Origin: Methylobacter sp.
GTDB taxonomy: Bacteria; Pseudomonadota; Gammaproteobacteria; Methylococcales; Methylomonadaceae
Length of the DNA stretch: 64,000 nt
Assembly (NCBI GenBank): GCA_030653175.1
Contig: JAURZV010000093.1
Coordinates: 46,965 to 110,964 of the forward strand
Direction: 5' to 3'
Both the position numbers and the translations under genes were made by a program. Below the pieces are notes generated by a model. It saw only the letters and a program-made list of their open reading frames with translations. It was not told where the DNA came from and ran no database searches. Of this stretch, positions 8,624 through 16,900 are shown one piece after another; position 1 is the stretch's first letter; each line of letters starts with the position of its first letter.

Positions 8624-9332
8624 TAAAAAAGGCAACAACCCGGTATTAGCCATCGGCTTTTTATTTAAGGGCCTGAACTTATTGACCAGCCCGGAATTGC
8701 GCAAATTTATCATCATCCCCATTTTGATTAACGTGGTGCTGTACAGCGCCGCCTTGACCTTAGGTTATTTTTATATTTCAGACTTGATCGATCAATTCAT
8801 CCCCGGCTGGCTGCAATGGTTGAGCTGGGTATTATGGCCGCTGTTTTTTATCAGTTTTTTTATAGCCGGTTTTTTTACCTTTACGGTATTGGCGAATATG
8901 CTTGCCGCGCCTTTTTACGGCAAGTTATCCGCAAAAACGCTGGCCATGATTAGCGGCCAAGCCTTTGCAAATGCTGAACAGCCGCTGCCTAAAGTCCTTA
9001 TTGCCGAAGCAAAGCGTATCGGCTATCTGACGACCAGAGCCTTGCCGCTGCTGATATTGTCGATTATTCCCGGCATCAATGTGCTTGCACCTTTCTTATG
9101 GGCGCTGTTCGGGGCCTGGGGCATGGCGCTGGAATATTTGGCTTATCCGCTGGAAAACCAGGGCGTATTGTTTTCCGAGCAAAAAAAGCTGGTCAAAAGC
9201 GTAAGGCTGGGTGCGTTAAGTTTTGGCGGGCTGGCGGTGCTGGGGCTGACCATTCCGGTGCTGAATATCATCGTCGCACCGGCTGCGGTGATTGGCGCTA
9301 CGCTTTATTTTAATGAGATTAAGCGGGATTGA
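8613..9332 (+). CDS. cysZ: CysZ-like sulfate transporter (EI24 domain)
   Basis: A 239-residue membrane protein collinear with E. coli CysZ: ELRKFIIIPILINVVLY near the N-terminus, IPGWLQWLSWVLWPLFFISF, FTVLANMLAAPFYGKLSAKT, then the IIPGINVLAPFLWALFGAW stretch. CysZ mediates sulfate uptake into the cytosol for assimilation. Hydrophobic segments lie at about residues 30-50, 65-95, 145-180 and 200-230. The gene overlaps mtnA by 11 bases, so the two are probably co-transcribed, linking sulfur salvage and uptake. Confidence 0.9.
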   Translation: MQFDKKGNNPVLAIGFLFKGLNLLTSPELRKFIIIPILINVVLYSAALTLGYFYISDLIDQFIPGWLQWLSWVLWPLFFISFFIAGFFTFTVLANMLAAPFYGKLSAKTLAMISGQAFANAEQPLPKVLIAEAKRIGYLTTRALPLLILSIIPGINVLAPFLWALFGAWGMALEYLAYPLENQGVLFSEQKKLVKSVRLGALSFGGLAVLGLTIPVLNIIVAPAAVIGATLYFNEIKRD

Positions 9333-9339
9333 GTCGCAG

Positions 9340-9522
9340 ATGAAAAAGCTGATTGATATACCGGATGATTCCAGTTCTGAACCAGCTAAAATTATTGTTT
9401 CCCCTATATTGCACGTAGGTATCGAAAAAGCTGAGTTAAATCCAGAGCAATTTTTTGGTGTCAGTCATTTAAACAATATTGATCAATTGCTTAGAATTAT
9501 GCGTGATGAGTGGGAACACTAA
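9340..9522 (+). CDS. Antitoxin-like protein, N-terminally shortened copy
   Basis: A 60-residue protein that is a near copy of the 73-residue protein at 9825-10046: LIDIPDD, LNPEQFFGVSH, DQLL and MRDEWEH are shared. It lacks the first 13 residues of the full copy. It starts eight bases after cysZ. It ends with GAGTGGGAACACTAA and is followed three bases later by a GTG start, the same junction as the full copy has with its PIN toxin. By that pairing it is the antitoxin of the next frame; the antitoxin family is unnamed to me. Confidence 0.6.
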   Translation: MKKLIDIPDDSSSEPAKIIVSPILHVGIEKAELNPEQFFGVSHLNNIDQLLRIMRDEWEH

Positions 9523-9525
9523 GGC

Positions 9526-9825
9526 GTGAAGTTTGAAATTATATCCACTTCATATCGGGGAGCGGTAAGAAAACTTTCCCCCAAACTACGTGGGCGTGTT
9601 TTTCATATTACGAGTCCAGAAAATTTCATGTCAATTTGCAAATCTGGCGAAATACGTAACAACAAGGATGGTTCTCTTAAAACGAACTGGAGTAATGGCT
9701 ATTATTTTGCAACTAAAGGTTGTGTATCCGTATGTGACTTAGTCAACAACACAAAACCTAGTCAGGTAGGTCGGGCATGCTGTTTATGCCCGACATTTAT
9801 ACTAAAAATTGATCAGAGGAAATAA
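9526..9825 (+). pseudogene. Truncated putative toxin partner, interrupted by a REP-like hairpin
   Basis: A 99-codon frame with a GTG start three bases after the antitoxin copy. The first ~80 residues look like a genuine protein start (RVFHITSPENF, SGEIRNN, NGYYFATKGCVSVCDL). The HITSPENF...SGEI pattern resembles the N-terminus of ADP-ribosyltransferase-like toxins, but this is a weak resemblance. From residue about 82 the frame reads through a hairpin repeat (9770-9794) and stops, so the original C-terminus appears lost. Position and junction make it the toxin half of a second module; the function is not established. Confidence 0.45.
9770..9794. repeat. Short hairpin repeat inside a truncated frame
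   Basis: GTCGGGCAT and ATGCCCGAC form a 9-base stem around a 7-base loop. The sequence codes for QVGRACCLCPTF at the end of the truncated toxin-like frame, so it is the likely cause of the truncation. Confidence 0.75.
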
Positions 9826-10046
9826 TGATGCAAGCAATAAGACAAATTGTCGAAACCAAAAAACTTAAAGACCTGATTGATATACCTGATGATTTCAGTT
9901 CTGAAACAGTTGAAATTATTGTTTTCCCTATGTTGTCCGCAGACACTGAAAAAAATCAGTTAAACCCGGAACAGTTTTTTGGCGTCAGTCATATAGAACA
10001 TGTCGATCAATTGCTTGTAGCTATGCGCGACGAGTGGGAACACTAA
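9825..10046 (+). CDS. Antitoxin of a VapBC-like module
   Basis: A 73-residue acidic protein preceded by AGAGGAAATA as ribosome site. The first 15 residues (MMQAIRQIVETKKLK) could form the DNA-binding or lead helix missing from the copy at 9340. The C-terminal part (LNPEQFFGVSH to MRDEWEH) is strongly conserved between the two copies and is the likely toxin-binding part. The PIN toxin begins three bases after its stop codon. Antitoxins of this kind usually bind their own promoter; no operator was identified. Confidence 0.75.
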   Translation: MMQAIRQIVETKKLKDLIDIPDDFSSETVEIIVFPMLSADTEKNQLNPEQFFGVSHIEHVDQLLVAMRDEWEH

Positions 10047-10049
10047 AGC

Positions 10050-10433
10050 ATGAAGCATTATTTGCTGGATACGAACATTCTCATTTATTACTTTAACGGT
10101 AATATGGAGTGTGCAGTAAAAGACAAGGTTTCAACATTAATACGCGAGAGTTTTCAAATTTCAATCATTTCAAAGATGGAGTTTTTAGGTTTCTCTTTTA
10201 ACGTGCAGGAAAGACAAAAAGCCGAGCAGTTTATGGAATGCGCCTCGATTAGGTCATTATCGGATGAAGTTGTTCAGCATGTAATTGATATTCGAAAGGA
10301 AAAAAGGATTAAGTTGCCCGATGCAATTATTGCCGCAACCGCTATGCAATATTCGGCAATTTTAGTAACGCGCAATACTAAGGATTTTAAAGCACTCGCG
10401 TTAGAAACCTACAATCCCTTTGATGGCGGTTAG
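10050..10433 (+). CDS. PIN-domain ribonuclease toxin (VapC-like)
   Basis: A 127-residue PIN domain with the four expected acidic residues: D7 (LLDTNILIYYF), E44 (KMEFLG), D91 (LPDAIIAATA) and D112 (TRNTKDF). VapC toxins cleave specific RNAs in the cytoplasm and are held inactive by the antitoxin encoded just before them. The gene is three bases downstream of the antitoxin and full length for the family, so the module appears intact. Confidence 0.92.
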   Translation: MKHYLLDTNILIYYFNGNMECAVKDKVSTLIRESFQISIISKMEFLGFSFNVQERQKAEQFMECASIRSLSDEVVQHVIDIRKEKRIKLPDAIIAATAMQYSAILVTRNTKDFKALALETYNPFDGG

Positions 10434-10444
10434 CGTAAAACCCA

Positions 10445-10834
10445 ATGAAATTCGCCATTCAAGTTAACGCCAGCCCATACCAGTCCAATGCCGGGTATAC
10501 CGCGTATCAATTTATCAACGCCGCCTTGGCGCAAGGCCATCAAGTATTCCAGGTGTTTTTTTATCACGACGGCATTTACCATGCGTTCAAATACGCGACG
10601 CCGCCGGATGACGAACTCCAGTTCACCGCGCAATGGAGCGAGCTGGCTAGGCTGCACCAAATTGACTTAGTAGTGTGCATTTCCGCTGCGCAACGGCGCG
10701 GCTTGTTATGCAGCGACGAGGCCCAGCGGCAGGGTAAGCAGGATAATGACTTGGCCGAGGGCTTTCGCATTTCCGGTTTGGGGCAGCTGGTCGAGGCCAC
10801 GCTGGAAGCCGACCGCTTTATCGTATTCGGGTGA
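10445..10834 (+). CDS. tusD: Sulfurtransferase complex subunit TusD (DsrE family)
   Basis: A 129-residue DsrE-fold protein. Family features are FAIQVNASPYQSNAGYTAYQF at the N-terminus, VFFYHDGIYHA, the conserved persulfide cysteine in LVVCISAAQRRGLL and the C-terminal ISGLGQLVEATLEADRFI. TusD passes sulfur to TusE for 2-thiouridine in tRNA or, in sulfur oxidizers, to Dsr proteins. tusC starts four bases later. No dsr genes are nearby, so the tRNA role is more likely. Confidence 0.9.
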   Translation: MKFAIQVNASPYQSNAGYTAYQFINAALAQGHQVFQVFFYHDGIYHAFKYATPPDDELQFTAQWSELARLHQIDLVVCISAAQRRGLLCSDEAQRQGKQDNDLAEGFRISGLGQLVEATLEADRFIVFG

Positions 10835-10838
10835 GGGC

Positions 10839-11195
10839 ATGAAGCGTTATTTATTCGTATTGCGCAAGCCGCCGCACAGCGGAGCTCAGGTTCAGGAAAT
10901 GCTGGATATTATTCTGACCACCGCCGCGTTTGACCAGCATGTCAGCATTTTGTTGCTGGACGATGGCGTGTTTCAGCTGAAAAACGGCCAAAATCCTGAA
11001 ATTGCGGGCATGAAAGATACCGCAGCTATTTTTAAAGCGCTGGAAATCTATGATGTGAATGACATCTACACCGAAGTGGAGTCGCTGCAGGAGCGGGGCC
11101 TAAAGCCGGGGGATTTGTGTTTGCCGGTGCAGGAGTTTTACCGGAAAGATATAGCCGGATTGATGAAGCGGTTTGATGTGGTGTTTGCGGGGTAG
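10839..11195 (+). CDS. tusC: Sulfurtransferase complex subunit TusC (DsrF family)
   Basis: A 118-residue DsrE/F-like protein: KRYLFVLRKPPHSGAQVQEM, then VSILLLDDGVFQLKNGQ, IYDVNDIYTEVESLQERGL and MKRFDVVFAG, typical of TusC. The start at 10839, four bases after tusD, was preferred to the frame beginning at 10746 inside tusD. In most gammaproteobacteria tusB follows; here a REP element and a transposase follow and no tusB-like frame is visible in the window. Confidence 0.9.
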   Translation: MKRYLFVLRKPPHSGAQVQEMLDIILTTAAFDQHVSILLLDDGVFQLKNGQNPEIAGMKDTAAIFKALEIYDVNDIYTEVESLQERGLKPGDLCLPVQEFYRKDIAGLMKRFDVVFAG

Positions 11196-11214
11196 GGTGA
11201 TTGTCATCAAGTAT

Positions 11215-11290
11215 ATTGTGGGGGCGACTCCAGTCGCCCGGTCTATAATCAATCTACCGGTATATTGGCGACTGAAGTCGCCTCCACAAT
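11215..11290. repeat. Paired REP element (BIME-like), family 2
   Basis: Two palindromes, GGGGCGACTCCAGTCGCCC and GGCGACTGAAGTCGCC, face each other between ATTGTGGGGG and CCTCCACAAT ends. The pair directly precedes the second RAYT gene. Related units lie at 11769-11793 and 63608-63660. Confidence 0.9.
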
Positions 11291-11308
11291 CAGTTAGGTT
11301 CGCTCATC

Positions 11309-11800
11309 ATGCCCAGAGATGATTTACATAAAGGACGAGTTTCTCTTGCTTATAACGCATATTTTGTAACAACTGTAACCCATAATAGAATTCCTTACTT
11401 CCATGACTTCTATTGTGCAAGATTGTTGGTTTCAGAAATGCGTAGGCTACATGAAGAAAATCAACTTGAATCATTGGCATGGGTGATTATGCCCGGTCAT
11501 TTGCACTGGCTGTTTCAGTTGCAAGAAAATCAAAGCTTATCTCAAATTGTACGACTGCTTAAGGGGCGTTCTGCACATATAATCAACCACCATTTGCAGC
11601 GGCAAGGTTCAATTTGGGATAGGGCTTTTCATGACCATGCACTAAGAAAAGACGAAGACATTAAGAGCATCGCCCGTTATATTGTGGCTAATCCTTTACG
11701 GGCAAAGCTGGTTGAAAAATTGGATGATTATTCGATGTGGGATGCTGCTTACGTTGTAGCTTTTATAAGGGCGACTGAAGCCGCCCCCACAATCAACTGA
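11309..11800 (+). CDS. REP-associated tyrosine transposase (RAYT), copy 2
   Basis: A 163-residue Y1-type transposase, clearly different from copy 1. It has HxH at H64/H66 (MPGHLHWLFQL) and catalytic Y124 (IARYIVANPLRAKLV), plus the family pattern SIWDRAFHDHALRKDED. It begins 18 bases after a paired family-2 REP, and its last eleven residues (IRATEAAPTIN) and nearly its stop codon are encoded by another family-2 unit, so the repeat has replaced or extended the original C-terminus. It probably acts on that family. Confidence 0.9.
   Translation: MPRDDLHKGRVSLAYNAYFVTTVTHNRIPYFHDFYCARLLVSEMRRLHEENQLESLAWVIMPGHLHWLFQLQENQSLSQIVRLLKGRSAHIINHHLQRQGSIWDRAFHDHALRKDEDIKSIARYIVANPLRAKLVEKLDDYSMWDAAYVVAFIRATEAAPTIN
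11769..11793. repeat. REP unit, family 2, in the 3' end of RAYT copy 2
   Basis: GGGCGACTGAAGCCGCCCCCACAAT, matching the right half of the element at 11215-11290. It lies within the coding sequence of the transposase. Confidence 0.85.
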
Positions 11801-11810
11801 TCAGTGTTGA

Positions 11811-13478
11811 TTACCCAGTCAGCTTCTTATACTTCAACCGATGAGGATTATCCGCATCGCTACCCAAGCGGCGATGACGGTCGGCCTCGTAATCTTCATA
11901 GTTGCCCTCAAACCAGACCACATTACTGTCGCCCTCAAACGCCAGCATGTGCGTAGCGATTCTGTCCAGAAACCAGCGATCATGCGAAATAACCACTGCG
12001 CAGCCTGGAAAAGACAGCAGGGCCTCTTCCAGCGCGCGCAGAGTTTCAACGTCCAGATCGTTGGTCGGTTCGTCAAGCAGCAGCACGTTGCCGCCGGTTT
12101 TAAGCAGCTTGGCTAAATGCACACGGTTGCGTTCGCCGCCGGACAGATCGCCGATACGTTTTCCCTGGTCTGCACCTTTAAAGTTAAAACGACCGACATA
12201 AGCCCGTGATGGCGTTTCATATTTGCCAACGGTAATCATGTCCAAGCCGCCTGCAATTTCATCGAACACGGTTTTCTTTGGATCCAGGTCATCGCGCAAC
12301 TGATCAACATAGGCGAGTTGAACGGTTTGCCCTAGTGTTAGGGTGCCCGAATCGGGCTTGTCGACACCGGCCATCATGCGGAACAGCGTGGTTTTACCCG
12401 CGCCGTTCGGGCCGATAATGCCGACGATGCCGCCGGGCGGCAGTTTAAAACTCAAGCCGTTGAATAACAGCTTGTCGCCGAAAGCTTTGCTGATGTTGTC
12501 GGCTTCAATCACCACGTCGCCCAGGCGAGGGCCGGGCGGAATATAAATTTCCTGGGTTTCGTTGCGTTTTTGTACGTCGACTGACGACAATTCGTCAAAA
12601 CGGGCCAGACGAGCCTTACTTTTGGCATGACGGCCTTTTTGGTTGGAACGTACCCATTCCAGTTCTTCTTTCATGGCTTTTTGGCGGGAAGATTCCTGCT
12701 TTTCTTCCTGCAACAGACGATTGCTTTTTTGCTCCAGCCAGCTGGAGTAATTGCCTTCCCACGGAATGCCGGAACCTCTGTCCAACTCCAGAATCCAGCC
12801 GGCAACATTATCGAGGAAATATCGATCATGAGTTACCGCAACCACGGTTCCAGGGTAATCGTGCAGGAACCTTTCCAGCCAGGCGACAGATTCCGCGTCC
12901 AGATGGTTGGTCGGTTCGTCCAATAACAGCATGTCGGGGTTGGATAATAACAACCGGCATAATGCCACGCGGCGTTTTTCACCGCCCGATAAAGTGGCGA
13001 CATTCGCATCCCAATCCGGCAGCCGCAACGCGTCGGCGGCAACTTCGAGTTTGCGTTCCAGATTATGGCCGTCGCAGGCATTCACAATGTCTTCCAGACG
13101 CGCCTGATCGGCGGCTAACTTGTCAAAATCGGCATCGGGCAGCGCATAAGCCGCGTAAACCGCATCAAGTTGTTCCAGAACCTCCTTGATTTCCGCGACT
13201 GCCTCTTCGACATTGCCGCGCACGGTTTTATTGGGATCGAGTTGCGGTTCTTGCGGCAGATAGCCGATTTTAATGCCTTTTAGCGGGATAGCCTCGCCTT
13301 CAATCTCCTTATCGATGCCTGCCATGATTCTCAGCAGCGTCGATTTACCCGAGCCGTTTAAGCCCAGTACGCCGATTTTTGCGCCGGGGAAAAAAGACAG
13401 CGAGATGTCCTTAAGGATATATTTTTTGGGCGGGACAATTTTGCCGACCCGGTTCATTGAATATATGTATTGCGCCAT
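11811..13478 (-). CDS. ettA: Energy-dependent translational throttle protein EttA (ABC-F)
   Basis: A 555-residue soluble ABC-F ATPase that binds the ribosomal E site and gates entry into elongation according to energy state. Both domains are complete: [25 protein letters not shown] and [11 protein letters not shown]; then [25 protein letters not shown] and [11 protein letters not shown]. The EttA start [19 protein letters not shown] and the arm and linker ([18 protein letters not shown]) fit the family. The start at 13478 was chosen; the open frame continues to 13568 without family resemblance. It converges with RAYT copy 2, the two stops being ten bases apart. Confidence 0.95.
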   Translation of the reverse strand: MAQYIYSMNRVGKIVPPKKYILKDISLSFFPGAKIGVLGLNGSGKSTLLRIMAGIDKEIEGEAIPLKGIKIGYLPQEPQLDPNKTVRGNVEEAVAEIKEVLEQLDAVYAAYALPDADFDKLAADQARLEDIVNACDGHNLERKLEVAADALRLPDWDANVATLSGGEKRRVALCRLLLSNPDMLLLDEPTNHLDAESVAWLERFLHDYPGTVVAVTHDRYFLDNVAGWILELDRGSGIPWEGNYSSWLEQKSNRLLQEEKQESSRQKAMKEELEWVRSNQKGRHAKSKARLARFDELSSVDVQKRNETQEIYIPPGPRLGDVVIEADNISKAFGDKLLFNGLSFKLPPGGIVGIIGPNGAGKTTLFRMMAGVDKPDSGTLTLGQTVQLAYVDQLRDDLDPKKTVFDEIAGGLDMITVGKYETPSRAYVGRFNFKGADQGKRIGDLSGGERNRVHLAKLLKTGGNVLLLDEPTNDLDVETLRALEEALLSFPGCAVVISHDRWFLDRIATHMLAFEGDSNVVWFEGNYEDYEADRHRRLGSDADNPHRLKYKKLTG

Positions 13479-13556
13479 AGTGTTTAATTTCATCAGTTTA
13501 AGGTTAATAGAGGGTACCAGAAGTAGTCGCCTTAGGCACAGCTTTTGCCGAGGCAA

Positions 13557-13610
13557 ATATCTGTCCATGCAGTCGTGCTCACGCTAAGCACCTGCCTCCT
13601 GTAGGCAACG
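13557..13610. repeat. Hairpin repeat, family 5, copy A
   Basis: Shares GTCCATGCAGTCG with the copy at 18722-18782 and TGCTCACGC plus TGTAGGCAACG with the copy inside the restriction endonuclease gene (25191-25236). Contains the short hairpin TGCCTCCTGTAGGCA. It lies upstream of ettA. Confidence 0.6.
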
Positions 13611-13659
13611 CGATGTTGGCTATTATTCCACGTTATTTAGCAATTTTTAAGTGTTGATG

Positions 13660-13703
13660 AACCTGGATAAATCATTTCGTCCACGAAATGGTTTATCCAG
13701 GTT
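13660..13703. repeat. Strong inverted repeat in the ettA / oxidoreductase gap
   Basis: AACCTGGATAAATCATTTCG pairs with CGAAATGGTTTATCCAGGTT (19 of 20 bases, 4-base loop). It lies in the 450-base non-coding stretch between the oxidoreductase stop and the ettA start, so it may end transcription of the oxidoreductase gene. Confidence 0.75.
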
Positions 13704-13841
13704 TAACAGAATGCAAGCTCGCGTTTGGCTACGAGCCGCGCTTTTATCTTATGAAGTAAGGCTACTGAAGCTTTTTATCGTCAGTCAAATTGACTTTATT
13801 TGATGACTGGCTACGAGCATATTTCATTACAAAACAGTCAG

Positions 13842-13886
13842 TATGCGACAACCTATTTAATATATTTATCATTAAGTTGTCGCATA
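13842..13886. repeat. Inverted repeat near the 3' end of the oxidoreductase gene
   Basis: TATGCGACAAC and GTTGTCGCATA, perfect 11-base arms around an AT-rich 23-base centre, 46 bases downstream of the oxidoreductase stop codon (minus strand). Possibly a terminator or part of a small mobile repeat. Confidence 0.65.
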
Positions 13887-13932
13887 TGGGTATTATATCC
13901 TCGTCCAGCTTTGATGTGCAGCGATCTGGCCT

Positions 13933-16900
13933 CTAATTCCGGCGCTGTTTCTCCAGCAAATAATCCAGCCAAAGATTAGACAGCTTTTCCTGCACGGTAT
14001 TTTGCCGCAGTCGGGCGTTCAGATGCGGAAAATCAACCTTATCCAAATCCTGATCCTGGTTGTAGCAGGAATACACAAAGTATTCCTTGCCGGTATCGGC
14101 ATCGATATGCTTGCATAAACACTGGGCGCAAATGCCTTTCATCATGCACTGCATCGGCGAGTTGATGGAGCCGATGGCGTGATGCGCTTTATTTAAATAA
14201 GGCTTCAACACATCGAAGCGTGCGCTTTTTACTGCCGCCATCATGCGATCCGAGCCGATCACGATCAGGTGATCGACATCGGCCAGCGAAATAGGCTGTT
14301 CGCCTAATTCGCCTTGGGCGTAAGCCAGCATACTTTCCAGAATATTGCCGACAAAAGTCTTATCTTGCGGACGGGTTGGGATAATCGCTTCAACGCCTTC
14401 GCCCTTGTCGACCGACCAGATGATAATGTCGGCGGCGGCTTCAACATCCTCGACTTTAAAACGGTCTTGCGCGTATTTGTAACCGGCAAAATAGATCACT
14501 TTATTGCCCGCTGCTCTTAAGGCTTTGCCGATGGAGAACAATACCGCATTGCCCAATCCGCCGCCGAGCAACAACACGGTTTTGCCGGTCGGTATATCGG
14601 TCGGCGTACCGGTTACGCCCATGATCACCAGCGGATCGCCGACTTTCCAGGTTGCGCACAGGCGCGAGGATGAACCCATTTCCAGCGCGATCAGCGAGAT
14701 CGTGCCTTTTTCCTTGTCGACTTCCGCTCCGGTCAGCGCCAAACCTTCGGCTGCCAGTACCGTGCCTTCGACGACAGGCGCAAAAGCTTCGTAGTTTTGG
14801 ACGCGATAAAATTGTCCTGGGTGGAATTTTTCCGCCGCCATCGGCGCTTTGACCACGACTTCGATAATCGTCGGCGTCAGGCGGTTAATGGCTACGATAG
14901 TGGCTTTAAACGCGTCGTCCAATCGGGCAAACAAGGCTTTTAATGCCGCATCGCGTTCCGGTTGTTGTACCGGATTCAATCCGGCCAATTCCTGTTCAAA
15001 CAGTTTGACCACGTAAGGGTAGCCGTTTTTGGCGCTGGCCATGGCTTTAACCACGTTGCCTGCGTAAACGGGATGGTTGTCGCCGTAAAAACTGATGAAT
15101 TTGCCGTCTTTTTGATAAGACGTCAGCGGCGCGGGTTTGCCGAGCTTAGGCATGGCGTCATCGTGCATCGGCACCAATTCGACCGAGTCGTTGGTCCATT
15201 CAGGCTGATAGCGCTGGAAGAACCATTTGTCCATCACAAAGGTGTCGGGATATTCGCTTTGATAAATGGTGTTCGGCGAGGTACCTGCGGCAACGTATAA
15301 GCTGCGCAACGGAACATTGACGGTTTGCCCCGAGCTTTTCCAGCGGCCTTCTTCCAGTACCAGTTTTTCAAATTCTACCGCGTTTAAATGCCCGTATTCG
15401 TCTGCTTGAGCGCCGAGCGGACTCATGCCTTCGGCCAAGGCGATGCCTTCTTCCAGCGCTTTAGCGATTTCTTCGTGGTTTTGGCGATACGCGGGCGCAT
15501 CGTTAATGCCTTTACGATAAAACAGCGTGACGCCGCCCCACGATTCTACCAGCGGTTGAAAATCCGGTTGTTCATCCGCCGCTTCGGCACGTTGGCGTTC
15601 GGCGGCTATGGCTTTGCCGTGCGCCAGAAACTCATCGAGAATGATGGTTTCTTCCCGGTCGTAACGATCGCGGACGGTTTGCTCGCCATACACGTTAACC
15701 AGCGTTTTATAACGATGCAGGATTTTTTCGACCTGCACCGGATAATACGCCATCAATTCGGTTGCGGTATCCATAGCGGTCAAACCGCCGCCGATAACAC
15801 CGGAAGGCAAACGCACCTGCAAGTTTGCCAGCGATGAGGCTTTGGCGGCACCGGTTAATTGCAATGCCATCAGGAAATCCGAGGCTTTGCGTATGCCGCG
15901 CATCAGATTGTTTTTCATGTCGATAATAGTCGGTTTACCGGCGCCAGAAGCGATACAGATATGGTCGAAGCCCATGCGCCATGCGTCTTCAATGGTGATG
16001 GTTCCGCCAAAACGTACACCGCCGTAAGCACGAAACGCTTCGCGCCGTTGCAGGGTCAGGTAAATGACTTTCAGAAAGTTCTTGTCCCAGCGCACGGTAA
16101 TGCCGTATTCGGCCACGCCGCCGAAACCGGCCAGAATGCGTTTGTCCAAATCTTCGTACAGGTCTTGAAAGTTTACAATCGGCGCAGGCAGATTTTCGCT
16201 GTCGCCGGTCAATGCCACCGGTAACGGCTCCAGTTTTAAGCCGTCGATACCGGCAACACCGAAGCCTTCATTTAATAAATAATGGCTCATCGTGTAACCG
16301 GCGGGGCCAAGACCGACCACCAGCGCGTTTTTGCCGTTGTAAGGCAGCATGTACGGGCGCTTGACGTTTAACGGATTCCAGCGGGTCAGCAAGCTGTATA
16401 TTTCAAAGCCGTAGGGCATGAACAGCACATCGGTCAGTACATTGGTTTCAATTTGCGGAATATCGACGGGATCGGTTTTTTGATAGATACATCCTTTCAT
16501 GCACTCATTGCAAATACGATGCCCGGTGCCCGGACACATCGGATTGTCGATAATGATAATCGCCAATGCGCCGATATTGTCGCCGTTGCGTTTGACGAGG
16601 TGCATTTCCGATATTTTTTCATCCAGCGGACAGCCGATGGTGGTTACGCCCAGCGGGTCAACCTTGAAAGTATTGGTTTTTTTGTTGCGCATACCTTTGG
16701 AGCAGGAATCGGTATCGCGCTCGTGGCAGTAAATGCAGTGATTGACTTCGGACAATACCTGACGTTGATTAAAACGCGGGTCGGTTAGCTTGAAACCATC
16801 CCGACGGCGGCGGTGTTCCCGCTCACCCATCCATGCCTTAAATTCGCCGCGATCGACGAGTTCATGCTCAACCAACTGGTCGAAATCGCGTTTTTCCGGG

